A DNA stretch of 6,400 bases from Kiritimatiellia bacterium (GTDB lineage Bacteria; Verrucomicrobiota; Kiritimatiellia; UBA8416). The notes under the pieces were generated by a model. The model was not told the DNA's origin and made no database searches. It was given only the letters and a program-made list of their open reading frames with translations. The position numbers and the translations under genes were made by a program. Positions 1 through 5,847 of this stretch are shown in pieces. Every line of letters starts with the position of its first letter. Position 1 is the first letter of the stretch. The stretch is from positions 1 to 6,400 of the forward strand of contig SLBU01000037.1 of NCBI GenBank assembly GCA_007126175.1. Direction: 5' to 3'.

Positions 1-180
1 CAGGACAACCCCCTCATGGATGTCGTCGAACAACGCGGCACCCCCATCCTGGCCCTCGATGTCTGGGAGCACGCCTACTACCTGAACTACCAGAACCAGC
101 GCGGTAGCTACATCGAAGCCTTCTGGAACGTCATCAACTGGCCCGAAGTCGCTCGCCGCTACAAGCAGTCCGTCAAATAA
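1..180 (+). CDS. sodA: Superoxide dismutase, probably Mn type, C-terminal part (5' end outside window)
   Basis: This is the last 59 codons of an Fe/Mn-family superoxide dismutase, which converts superoxide to hydrogen peroxide and oxygen. The reading frame is open from the first base to TAA at 178-180. It contains the family signature DVWEHAYY at local residues 20-27. The Asp (58-60) and His (70-72) of that signature are two of the four metal ligands. The rest matches the conserved C-terminal region, including [11 protein letters not shown]. Two details favour the manganese type over the iron type: the window opens with Gln in a QDNPLM context, where Mn enzymes carry their second-sphere Gln, and the residues before the signature read PILALD, close to the PIxGLD of Mn enzymes. 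A cambialistic enzyme cannot be excluded without the N-terminal half. The gene ends 17 nt before a hairpin shared with the convergent gene. Family assignment is very secure; metal type is inference. Confidence 0.93.
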   Translation, partial: QDNPLMDVVEQRGTPILALDVWEHAYYLNYQNQRGSYIEAFWNVINWPEVARRYKQSVK

Positions 181-196
181 ACATACAGTGAAACAA

Positions 197-233
197 ACTG
201 CCGGTCGGGAGCCATACGCCCCCGTCCGGCAGT
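197..233. terminator. Hairpin between convergent genes, likely bidirectional terminator
   Basis: ACTGCCGG (197-204) and CCGGCAGT (226-233) form a perfect 8-bp stem. A T/T mismatch is followed by four more pairs, CGGG (206-209) with CCCG (221-224), leaving an 11-nt loop. Read on the minus strand, the hairpin is followed by the T-rich stretch TTTGTTTCAC, a reasonable intrinsic terminator for the exported-protein gene. Read on the plus strand it is followed by ACTCTTCTCC, a poorer U-tract, so termination of the superoxide dismutase transcript is less certain. Its position between two convergent stop codons (180 and 254) supports the call. Confidence 0.75.
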
Positions 234-253
234 ACTCTTCTCCTGACAACCGC

Positions 254-901
254 TTACAGTGCGTCTGCCTGCGGGGAGGCACCCACCTTCTTGTTGCGAC
301 GGCCCCGGTCTTCGCCTTGGGTGCGACGCCCCTTGCGGTGCTGCATCATGCTCAGCTGACACACTTCCCGAATTGCCTCCGTAGTCAGATCCGGCATCGC
401 CCGCAAACGTGCAATCTCGGCCAGGACTGCCTCGCCATGCGCATCCCCCGCTGCCTGCCGATCCTGCGACGTTGCCAGCATCCGACCCAGAATCTGCTCA
501 CGCTCGGTCCCCTCGATCCCGCTGGCACCCAATGCTTGGGCAAAGGCCACCAAATGCGCCTGCCGGGCCTCTTCCCTACGCTTTGCCATCGCGCGCTGCC
601 GCGCCCGCACATTGGCTTCCATCAGATCCAACTGCCTGTAGGGATCCGTCTCAGCCTGGACCGCAGCGCGGCGCTGCTTCTGCGCCTCACGATGCGCCTC
701 CATCCGCGCCTTCATCTGCTCGCGTTGCTGCTCACGGTGCGCCCTCATGATCGCACGCCCTTCCTCCGACAACCTGGCATGCTCCCTCTCTCCACCCTGT
801 TTGCGCTCGCGCCCACCCCCATTGCCCTGCTCGGCCACCAGCGGCAAACAAAGCCCCAACACCACACCTGCAATCACCAATCCCTTGTAACCTGCTTGCA
901 T
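254..901 (-). CDS. Small exported, charged helix-rich protein (possibly Spy/CpxP-like)
   Basis: A 215-residue protein of unrecognised family. The ATG at 901 is chosen because GGAGGG (906-911) lies about 5 nt upstream. A GTG at 922 would extend the frame but would place this ribosome binding site inside the gene. Residues 1-23 look like a Sec signal peptide: a Lys, a hydrophobic run (LVIAGVVLGLCLPLVA), then likely cleavage after LVA. Cys18 lacks a proper lipobox, so a lipoprotein is unlikely. A Gly/Arg/Glu/Gln-rich linker follows (24-42). Residues 43-115 are an almost uninterrupted Arg/Glu/Gln/Ala helix or coiled coil, followed by a second helical segment (117-190) and a basic tail. Small periplasmic proteins built from charged helices, such as Spy/CpxP-type chaperones and metal-stress proteins, look like this, but I see no clear LTxxQ pair, so that assignment is a guess. 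It stands alone, convergent with the dismutase gene and divergent from rnd. The long open frame opposite it is judged a shadow. Confidence 0.72.
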   Translation of the reverse strand: MQAGYKGLVIAGVVLGLCLPLVAEQGNGGGRERKQGGEREHARLSEEGRAIMRAHREQQREQMKARMEAHREAQKQRRAAVQAETDPYRQLDLMEANVRARQRAMAKRREEARQAHLVAFAQALGASGIEGTEREQILGRMLATSQDRQAAGDAHGEAVLAEIARLRAMPDLTTEAIREVCQLSMMQHRKGRRTQGEDRGRRNKKVGASPQADAL

Positions 902-905
902 TGCA

Positions 906-911
906 CCCTCC
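906..911 (-). promoter_or_regulatory. Ribosome binding site of the exported-protein gene
   Basis: On the minus strand the sequence reads GGGGAGGGTGCA directly before ATG at 901. The GGAGG core sits 5 nt from the start codon. This decides for the ATG at 901 over the in-frame GTG at 922, which lies upstream of the site. Confidence 0.75.
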
Positions 912-1079
912 CCTTTTCCCACGTTATTGCCTCGGCCAACATACGGCCCGTTACCCCATACAACGCAACCCCCACATATTTATTGCAATCAACAGCAACA
1001 GACAAATGGGGTCACCTGTATTTTAGTACTTTTTGTTTATTTTTCCGGCACAAGTGTGATACCTATGAATACGGGACCG

Positions 1080-1101
1080 GAACCTATTAATGGGTGAACC
1101 T
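1080..1101. repeat. GAACCT direct repeat flanking an imperfect palindrome
   Basis: GAACCT occurs at 1080-1085 and again at 1096-1101, 16 bp apart. Between and partly overlapping them is ACCTATTAATGGGT (1082-1095), an imperfect palindrome centred on ATTAAT with one T/G mismatch pair. The element lies just upstream of the rnd start, where a repressor site would be expected. It is short enough to be chance. Confidence 0.35.
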
Positions 1102-1120
1102 TTTTTAATGCGGGATGCTT

Positions 1121-2236
1121 ATGCTCATAACTACAGTTGATCAGCTACAGGAAATCCTGGCGGCAATCCGGGAGGCCGGCAGCGTTGCCGTCGACACGGA
1201 ATTTGTCTGGCAGCGCACCTACCACCCCTGTCTGGGCGTTGTGCAACTGGCTTTACCCGGTGGCCAAGTGCACCTGATCGATGCGGTCGCTCTGCCTCGG
1301 CTGGATGGACTCGGGGCAATCTTGGCGCATCCAGACATCGAGCTTATCTTGCATGATGCGCTGCAGGATCTGCAGATTCTCTCGCGCCATACGGGTGCAC
1401 GACCACGCAATGTTTTCGACACGCGCCGTGCCGCGGGCTTTGCCGGCCAGCAATCGACCATCTCGCTCATTAACCTGCTTCGTACGATGCTCACGATTGA
1501 AATCACGAAAGACGAAACGCGTAGCGACTGGTTGCAACGCCCACTCAGCGAAACACAGGCCGAGTATGCCCGGGCCGATGTTCTTTATTTACACGAGCTA
1601 ACCGCTACTCTGAAAACGGCGGCAGCCGATCGCGGCAATACAGATGCTCTCGTCGAGGAAATGCGGCGCTACGATGATCCTGCGCAATACGCCACCACCA
1701 CAGTAGACAATCTCTATAGTCGTATACGTACGGCCCGCATGCCCCATGAAACCCGCGCCGTCCTCTACACACTCCTGCGATGGCGCGAGGACGAAGCGAT
1801 GGCGCGCGACCGACCGCGTGGTCATATTATCAAGGATGCCGATCTCATGCAGATCGCTATCACCCTGGGTGGGTCCCAACCGGCCCATACGCCGCTACCC
1901 AAGCGCTATGCTGCCGAAATCCACGAAGCGGTACGCCAAGCCCAGACCCTGACACCGGAATCACTCCCGCCGTCCGAATGCAATATGCGCCTTCCTGCGG
2001 ACACCAAAAAACAGATCGAAGAGCGCCGTAAACAAATTGAAAAGCATGCGGTGTCTGCCCAGATCGACCCGGCGCTTGTCGCCAACAAGACCGAGGTGAC
2101 CGCCCTCGTGCTGCATGAGCTAGGGCTTGGCCCGCCGCCTGCCCCGCATCTCACCTACGGCTGGCGCGCTCCCATAACCACCTCACCTACGCCCGCCCCT
2201 TCCACAAAACAGACCACATTCCCTCTTGGGGTATGA
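1121..2236 (+). CDS. rnd: Ribonuclease D (DEDD 3'-5' exoribonuclease with HRDC domain)
   Basis: RNase D trims 3' ends of tRNA precursors and other small RNAs in the cytoplasm. All parts are visible in 371 residues, close to the usual 370-375. Exo I is AVDTEF with Asp25 and Glu27. Exo II is HDALQDL with Asp83. Exo III is YARADVLYL with Tyr149 and Asp153, giving the DEDDy set. An HRDC RNA/DNA-binding domain follows at roughly 206-285 (RMPHETRAVLYTLLRWRE). The C-terminal part ends in a Pro/Thr-rich tail (about 340-371) that looks disordered. The ATG at 1121 is chosen because GGGA (1112-1115) lies 5 nt before it. An in-frame ATG at 1115 would add two residues but lacks a properly spaced ribosome binding site. 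The gene starts a plus-strand run; the next gene begins 21 nt after its TGA. Confidence 0.93.
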   Translation: MLITTVDQLQEILAAIREAGSVAVDTEFVWQRTYHPCLGVVQLALPGGQVHLIDAVALPRLDGLGAILAHPDIELILHDALQDLQILSRHTGARPRNVFDTRRAAGFAGQQSTISLINLLRTMLTIEITKDETRSDWLQRPLSETQAEYARADVLYLHELTATLKTAAADRGNTDALVEEMRRYDDPAQYATTTVDNLYSRIRTARMPHETRAVLYTLLRWREDEAMARDRPRGHIIKDADLMQIAITLGGSQPAHTPLPKRYAAEIHEAVRQAQTLTPESLPPSECNMRLPADTKKQIEERRKQIEKHAVSAQIDPALVANKTEVTALVLHELGLGPPPAPHLTYGWRAPITTSPTPAPSTKQTTFPLGV

Positions 2237-2257
2237 TGTTGGGTTTGGTACAATAAT

Positions 2258-3157
2258 ATGATCAGTTACAAAAATGCGAATATTGCGGCGTGCCTTGCTC
2301 TGCTTGCCCTGCTGGTAGGACTACCCTTTCGGACCGCTGCCGAAAATCTGCAAACCCTGCGGATCGTCACTTGGAATATTGAATGGTTTCCGGGGCGCAC
2401 CCCGCAGCCCACAGTACGCGCCGAGGCGGCTCATCGCGAAGATGTCGCCGAATACCTACCGACACTCGAACCCGACATCCTGATCATGCAGGAAATCCGT
2501 AATCGCGACGCAGCGCAATTCCTCGTCGATCAGCTACCCGATCTAGCGCTGCATGTGGTCAGCGCATTTGTCCGCCCGGAGCGTACGATCTCCCAGCAAA
2601 TTGTAATCGCCAGTCGCTTTCAGGTTCTCGAAAGCTACGAGCAACTTTTCACTGGCGCGGCCTACGATTACGGGGATATGGAACCGTATCGCGGGTTTGT
2701 TTTTGCAGCGCTCGCATCCCCGCTTGGTGGCACATTGCTCGTATACGGCGTTCACCTGAAAAGCAATTGGGGCGAGGCGGACGCGAATGTAGCGATGCGT
2801 GAAAGCGGTGTCCGCCAGATCCTTGAACACGTCGCAATGAAAGAGCGGCGATATGCCTCCAAAGGCCCGGTCCAGATCGTCATCGGAGGTGATTTTAATG
2901 TGCGCTTCAATCTGGAAGACCGCGAGGATGAACGAACCATCGCCATCTTAACGGATGCAGGATTCCACTCCACCTGGGAAGGCGTTCCATTTGAAGAGCG
3001 GATCACATGGCCACCGCGTGGCGGATTCCCGCCAGCCTGTTTCGACTACATTCTCACGAAAGGCCTACCGCCACTGACGGCGGAAGTCCTTTTCAAACCA
3101 GCCTGGGCACTGAGCGACCACCGTCCGGTGCTACTGTCCATTCCACGAACCCCATGA
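2258..3157 (+). CDS. Exported endonuclease/exonuclease/phosphatase-family protein
   Basis: A 299-residue member of the metal-dependent EEP (DNase I-like) superfamily, whose members cleave phosphodiester or phosphomonoester bonds in nucleic acids, lipids or inositol phosphates. The N-terminus has a signal peptide: Lys5, a hydrophobic stretch at about 9-24 and probable cleavage after TAA (residue 28), so the protein should act in the periplasm or outside. Catalytic motifs appear in order: TWNIEWF (Asn40), LIMQEIRN (metal ligand Glu79), GVHLKS (His166), GGDFNV (Asp212, Asn214), FDYILT near 265, and SDHRP with Asp287 and His288 near the end. The fold therefore looks complete and active. The substrate cannot be told from sequence; an extracellular nuclease or a phosphodiesterase are both possible. 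The ATG at 2258 is the only start that keeps the signal peptide, yet it lacks a good ribosome binding site, so translation may depend on coupling to rnd 21 nt upstream. The next gene follows after 28 nt. Confidence 0.87.
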   Translation: MISYKNANIAACLALLALLVGLPFRTAAENLQTLRIVTWNIEWFPGRTPQPTVRAEAAHREDVAEYLPTLEPDILIMQEIRNRDAAQFLVDQLPDLALHVVSAFVRPERTISQQIVIASRFQVLESYEQLFTGAAYDYGDMEPYRGFVFAALASPLGGTLLVYGVHLKSNWGEADANVAMRESGVRQILEHVAMKERRYASKGPVQIVIGGDFNVRFNLEDREDERTIAILTDAGFHSTWEGVPFEERITWPPRGGFPPACFDYILTKGLPPLTAEVLFKPAWALSDHRPVLLSIPRTP

Positions 3158-3170
3158 GGGGGCTAGCAGC

Positions 3171-3176
3171 AAGGAG
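3171..3176 (+). promoter_or_regulatory. Ribosome binding site of the ABM-domain gene
   Basis: AAGGAG at 3171-3176 lies 9 nt before the ATG at 3186, inside the 28-nt gap after the EEP gene. It fixes the start of the small gene and contrasts with the poorly marked start of the EEP gene just upstream. Confidence 0.7.
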
Positions 3177-3185
3177 ATTCACCGT

Positions 3186-3491
3186 ATGATTCATGTTATT
3201 GCATCTATTTCCATCAACCCCGGAAACGTACCGGACTTTCTCGCAGCATGCAAAGCGATCGTACCCACCGTCTTGGCAGAGGACGGCTGCGTACAGTACA
3301 CGCCGACGGTTGATGTTGACATCAACGTTCCGGCACAACAGCTCGACGAAAATATTGTGACGATTGTGGAAAAGTGGGAAAGCGTTGCGGCGCTGCAGGC
3401 ACATCTGGTCGCCCCGCATATGGAAGCATACCGTGAAACCGTCAAGGATCTGGTCATGTCTGCATCGTTGAAGGTTCTCGAGGATGCCTAA
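3186..3491 (+). CDS. ABM-domain protein, putative quinol monooxygenase
   Basis: A 101-residue protein that is a single antibiotic-biosynthesis-monooxygenase (ABM) domain, a small ferredoxin-like fold that works as a dimer. The beta-alpha-beta start (MIHVIASISINPG), the family-typical CVQYTPTVD strand, the EKWES motif at 62-66 and the HLxxPH element (His73, His78) match the YgiN-like group. The closest characterised example, E. coli YgiN, acts on menadiol, so a quinol-oxidising or quinone-related stress role is likely but unproven; related proteins differ widely in substrate. Length is normal and there is no signal peptide, so it is cytosolic. It is the last gene of the plus-strand run, 28 nt after the EEP gene. 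Its TAA (3489-3491) is directly followed by the stop codon of the convergent aldo/keto reductase. Confidence 0.86.
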   Translation: MIHVIASISINPGNVPDFLAACKAIVPTVLAEDGCVQYTPTVDVDINVPAQQLDENIVTIVEKWESVAALQAHLVAPHMEAYRETVKDLVMSASLKVLEDA

Positions 3492-4472
3492 CTACACCTC
3501 GATGTCTTTGACGATTTCGGCAATCTGCCCCATGACCGTGTCATCGAGTTTTTCCACCGCATCCAAGGCCTTGAGGTTCTGCTGGATCTGGGAAACCTTG
3601 GTGGCCCCCATGATCACGGTGCTGACGTTCGGATTTTTCAAACACCAGCCCAACGACAGCTCCGCCAGTGAGAGACCAAGTCCGTCCGCAACTTTTGCCA
3701 AAGCCTTGACTGCCGCAATTCTCGCTTCACGCCCTTTACCCAACAGCGCCTCACGCAACCATTCATATCCGGACAGTGCCAGGCGCGAATCCTCCGGGAC
3801 GCCATCCAGATACTTTCCCGTCAGGAAGCCACTGGCCAGCGGCGACCAGATGGTCGTTCCCAAACCATATTCGCGATAGAGCCGGGCATACTCCTTCTCG
3901 AAGCGTTTACGATGGAAAAGGTTATAGTGCGGCTGCTCCATCAACGGCGGGATCAGGTTATACTGCCGCGCGACCTGATGCGCCTGCGTGATCTCCTCGG
4001 CACTCCATTCGCTTGTACCCCAATACAGGATCTTGCCCTGCATAATCAGACTATGCATCGTCCAGACCGTTTCCTCGATCGGAGTTTCCGGGTCGGGTCG
4101 ATGACAAAAATACAAATCCAGATAATCTACCTGTAAACGTTGCATGGCTTGCTCGCAGGCCTCCACAACATGCTTGCGGCTCAAGCCCTTCTGGGTGGGA
4201 CCTTTCTGTCCACAGCCGAACATCACCTTGGAAGAGACGATATAACTGTCGCGCCGCCAACCATTCTGCTTCAGCACTTCACCCATGATAATCTCGGCCT
4301 TGCCGGCCGCATACACCTCGGCATTATCAAAGAAATTCACGCCGGCATCATAGGCCGCCACCATACAGTCCTTGGCAGCCTCCACCTGTAGTTGCGTGTC
4401 AAACGTGACCCACGCGCCATACGAAAGTGCACTGACCTTCAATCCGGATCGCCCTAGATTCCGATACTCCAT
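3492..4472 (-). CDS. Aldo/keto reductase, Kv channel beta-subunit-like family
   Basis: A 326-residue NADPH-dependent oxidoreductase of the aldo/keto reductase superfamily, which reduces aldehydes and ketones in the cytosol. Similarity runs along the whole protein to the Kv-beta-like (AKR6-type) branch: YRNLGRSGLKVS at the start, FFDNAEVYAAGKAE, GLSRKHVVEA, YWGTSEWS (150-157), IWSPLASGFLTGKY (208-221) and a C-terminal cofactor-binding IMGAT segment. The catalytic tetrad is complete: Asp49, Tyr54, Lys82 and His124 (in CHRPDP). Animal Kv-beta proteins have Asn at the His position, so this one looks like an ordinary active reductase. The start at 4472 is chosen for its strong ribosome binding site; an in-frame ATG at 4517 would add 15 residues and overlap phoH2. 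It is the last gene of the minus-strand run, 10 nt after phoH2. The substrate is unknown. Confidence 0.92.
   Translation of the reverse strand: MEYRNLGRSGLKVSALSYGAWVTFDTQLQVEAAKDCMVAAYDAGVNFFDNAEVYAAGKAEIIMGEVLKQNGWRRDSYIVSSKVMFGCGQKGPTQKGLSRKHVVEACEQAMQRLQVDYLDLYFCHRPDPETPIEETVWTMHSLIMQGKILYWGTSEWSAEEITQAHQVARQYNLIPPLMEQPHYNLFHRKRFEKEYARLYREYGLGTTIWSPLASGFLTGKYLDGVPEDSRLALSGYEWLREALLGKGREARIAAVKALAKVADGLGLSLAELSLGWCLKNPNVSTVIMGATKVSQIQQNLKALDAVEKLDDTVMGQIAEIVKDIEV
3498..3553 (+). terminator. Candidate terminator of the rnd run, inside the opposing gene
   Basis: CTCGATG (3498-3504) and CATCGAG (3542-3548) are perfect inverted copies and the second is followed at once by TTTTT (3549-3553). 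The 37-nt loop can itself fold, for example GATT with AATC around TCGGC at 3513-3525. It lies 7 nt past the ABM stop codon, where a terminator is needed, but inside the 3' coding end of the aldo/keto reductase gene. The long loop and modest stem make it tentative. Confidence 0.35.
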
Positions 4473-4477
4473 TTGAT

Positions 4478-4484
4478 CCTCCTT
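4478..4484 (-). promoter_or_regulatory. Strong ribosome binding site over the phoH2 stop codon
   Basis: On the minus strand AAGGAGG (4478-4484) stands 5 nt before the reductase ATG at 4472 and overlaps the TAA of phoH2 (4483-4485). Ribosomes ending phoH2 translation are thus delivered directly to it. It is the best Shine-Dalgarno match in the window and decides for the 4472 start. Confidence 0.85.
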
Positions 4485-5847
4485 ATAGATACTGTGCCGC
4501 CACTGCAGCCAGCGCACTCCGCTCGCTCGTGTGCAACGTCACATGACCATGAATCGACAACGATTTCAATCTTTCTGTTGCATACGTCAAGCCATTACTT
4601 GAGGCATCCAGATAGGGATTATCGATCTGGTAAGGATCGCCCGTCAACACCATCTTGGTATTTTCGCCTGCCCGACTCACGATCGTCTTTACCTCGTGTG
4701 GCGTCAGGTTCTGGGCCTCGTCGACAATCACATATTGATTGGGTATCGACCGTCCGCGAATGTAGGTCAATGCCTCCAGCACCACCGTGTCATTGTGCAG
4801 CAAGGCGTCAATCCGGTCCTTGGGGGTAATTTTTGTCTTCCTTTTGCCGGCTCCCTCTTTTTCGACGGGATCGTTCATCAAGTAGGTCAGATTATCGAAA
4901 ATCGGATGCATCCAGTGCGAAAGTTTTTCCTCCTTGGCGCCCGGCAGATATCCAATGTCCTTCCCCATGGGAATAATGGGGCGCGACACCAGAATACCAT
5001 CATAACGATGATTGCGAATTGTGCTTTGCAAGGCTGCCGCCAGCGCCAGCAGCGTCTTTCCGGTTCCGGCCTGCCCGACCAACGTCACAATCTGAACAGC
5101 CGGATCCATGAGCAGCTCCAATGCCAAGCGCTGTTCACGGTTACGCGCAACAATATTCCAGACCCGCTCAAGATCGCTCGACAGGTGCACCAGTGTGCCC
5201 GGTTCCAGTACACGCGCCAACGCCGTATTGCCGCGCTTGCGGTTCGTCCGTTCCCGCATCAGCACAAATTGATTCGGAAATTCACCGATCGAGCTATGCT
5301 TGTAGACCCGGCTCTTGAAAAAGCCATTGATCGTGGCCATGGGCACCGTCATCTCCGTATAGCCCGTATACAGCTCATCGAAATTGACTTTTTCCTTTTC
5401 GAAATCCATCACCTGCAAACCGAGCGCATCCGCTTTCAAGCGGGCGTTGATGTCCTTGCTGACAAAGATGACCTCTTCGTTTTCCGTGATCAGCTCATAG
5501 GCCAGCCGCAGGATCAGGTTATCCGGCACGTTTTCCACCAGCATGCCATCGGCCTCCGGCAGCAACGCACTACGAATCTGCAGCACGCCGCCACCTGGTA
5601 AAGGCACCCCATCGCGCAGACTCCCCTCCGTCCGCAACGTGTCAATCCGGCGTATTACTTGCCGTGCATTGCGCCCCAGTTCATCATTGTGCGTCTTGAA
5701 GGTATCGAGTTCCTCGATCACGGCCATGGGAATCACAACCCGATTGTCCGAGAAAGACTCCAAGCTATGTGGATTGTGCAACAATACATTCGTATCCAGC
5801 ACAAACGTCTTGCGTATTCCGATATCCTGCGTGCGTTTTTTCTTCAT
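4483..5847 (-). CDS. phoH2: PhoH-family PIN-domain ribonuclease / ATPase (PhoH2/YlaK type)
   Basis: A 454-residue fusion of an N-terminal PIN nuclease domain (about 13-150) and a C-terminal PhoH ATPase domain (about 230-450). The PIN part shows FVLDTNVLLHNP (Asp18), VIEELD (Glu45/46), a PDN at 108-110 and VSKDINARLKADALGL (Asp132), the expected acidic metal site. The PhoH part shows Walker A GQAGTGKT (258-265), SRPIIPMGKDIGYLPG (288-303), Walker B VIVDEAQN (373-380) and LTGDPYQIDNPYLD (401-414). PIN-PhoH proteins studied in mycobacteria unwind and cut RNA, so a role in RNA turnover is likely. No signal peptide or antitoxin-like gene is beside it. The start is firm: AGGAAG (5854-5859) lies 6 nt upstream, and its ATG overlaps the cdd stop as ATGA. 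Length and motifs are complete, and the long antisense frame across it is a shadow. Confidence 0.95.
   Translation of the reverse strand: MKKKRTQDIGIRKTFVLDTNVLLHNPHSLESFSDNRVVIPMAVIEELDTFKTHNDELGRNARQVIRRIDTLRTEGSLRDGVPLPGGGVLQIRSALLPEADGMLVENVPDNLILRLAYELITENEEVIFVSKDINARLKADALGLQVMDFEKEKVNFDELYTGYTEMTVPMATINGFFKSRVYKHSSIGEFPNQFVLMRERTNRKRGNTALARVLEPGTLVHLSSDLERVWNIVARNREQRLALELLMDPAVQIVTLVGQAGTGKTLLALAAALQSTIRNHRYDGILVSRPIIPMGKDIGYLPGAKEEKLSHWMHPIFDNLTYLMNDPVEKEGAGKRKTKITPKDRIDALLHNDTVVLEALTYIRGRSIPNQYVIVDEAQNLTPHEVKTIVSRAGENTKMVLTGDPYQIDNPYLDASSNGLTYATERLKSLSIHGHVTLHTSERSALAAVAAQYL

Larger units (their letters stand above)
902..1120. promoter_or_regulatory. Divergent intergenic region with promoters for both directions
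   Basis: This gap separates the minus-strand exported-protein gene from the plus-strand rnd run and must hold both promoters. The stretch 1012-1046 is markedly T-rich (TTTTAGTACTTTTTGTTTATTTTT) compared with the GC-rich genes. For the minus strand, TTGTCT (1000-1005) and TAAATA (977-982) are 17 bp apart and could be -35 and -10 boxes, but the match is weak. For the plus strand, TATGAA (1064-1069) is the best -10-like hexamer; no convincing -35 lies at the right distance. Between it and the start codon are two direct copies of GAACCT and an imperfect palindrome around ATTAAT, which may be an operator. The presence of promoters is inferred from gene layout; the individual boxes are tentative. 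Confidence 0.45.

Noticed and set aside
902..922. GTG start at 922 for the exported protein
   Set aside because: It would place the GGAGGG ribosome binding site inside the coding region and add a Gly/Lys-rich stretch before a signal peptide that is already complete from 901.
188..1090. 300-codon plus-strand open frame from a GTG
   Set aside because: It starts within the terminator region, has no ribosome binding site and its product is a Leu/Pro/His/Cys-rich mixture without motifs. The opposite strand carries a signal peptide, a strong ribosome binding site and helical periodicity.
2232..2237. TATGAT as a -10 box before the EEP gene
   Set aside because: The hexamer is good, but the sequence 17 bp upstream (2209-2214) is ACAGAC-like and not a -35, and it overlaps the rnd stop codon.
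2226..2254. Promoter TTGGGG-17 bp-TACAAT between rnd and the EEP gene
   Set aside because: The predicted transcript would begin at or after the ATG at 2258, so it could not express the gene unless leaderless from another start. The -35 match is only TTG.
4473..4517. N-terminal extension of the aldo/keto reductase by 15 residues
   Set aside because: The extra residues are not family-like, overlap phoH2, and lie upstream of the strong AAGGAGG site that serves the ATG at 4472.
4696..5601. 301-codon plus-strand open frame opposite phoH2
   Set aside because: It is antisense to a complete PIN-PhoH gene with all motifs intact; its product shows no domain, and no ribosome binding site was seen. It reflects codon bias of the real gene.
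4483..5847. PIN domain as part of a toxin-antitoxin pair
   Set aside because: The PIN domain is fused to a full PhoH ATPase and no small antitoxin-like frame precedes it; the upstream overlapping gene is cytidine deaminase.
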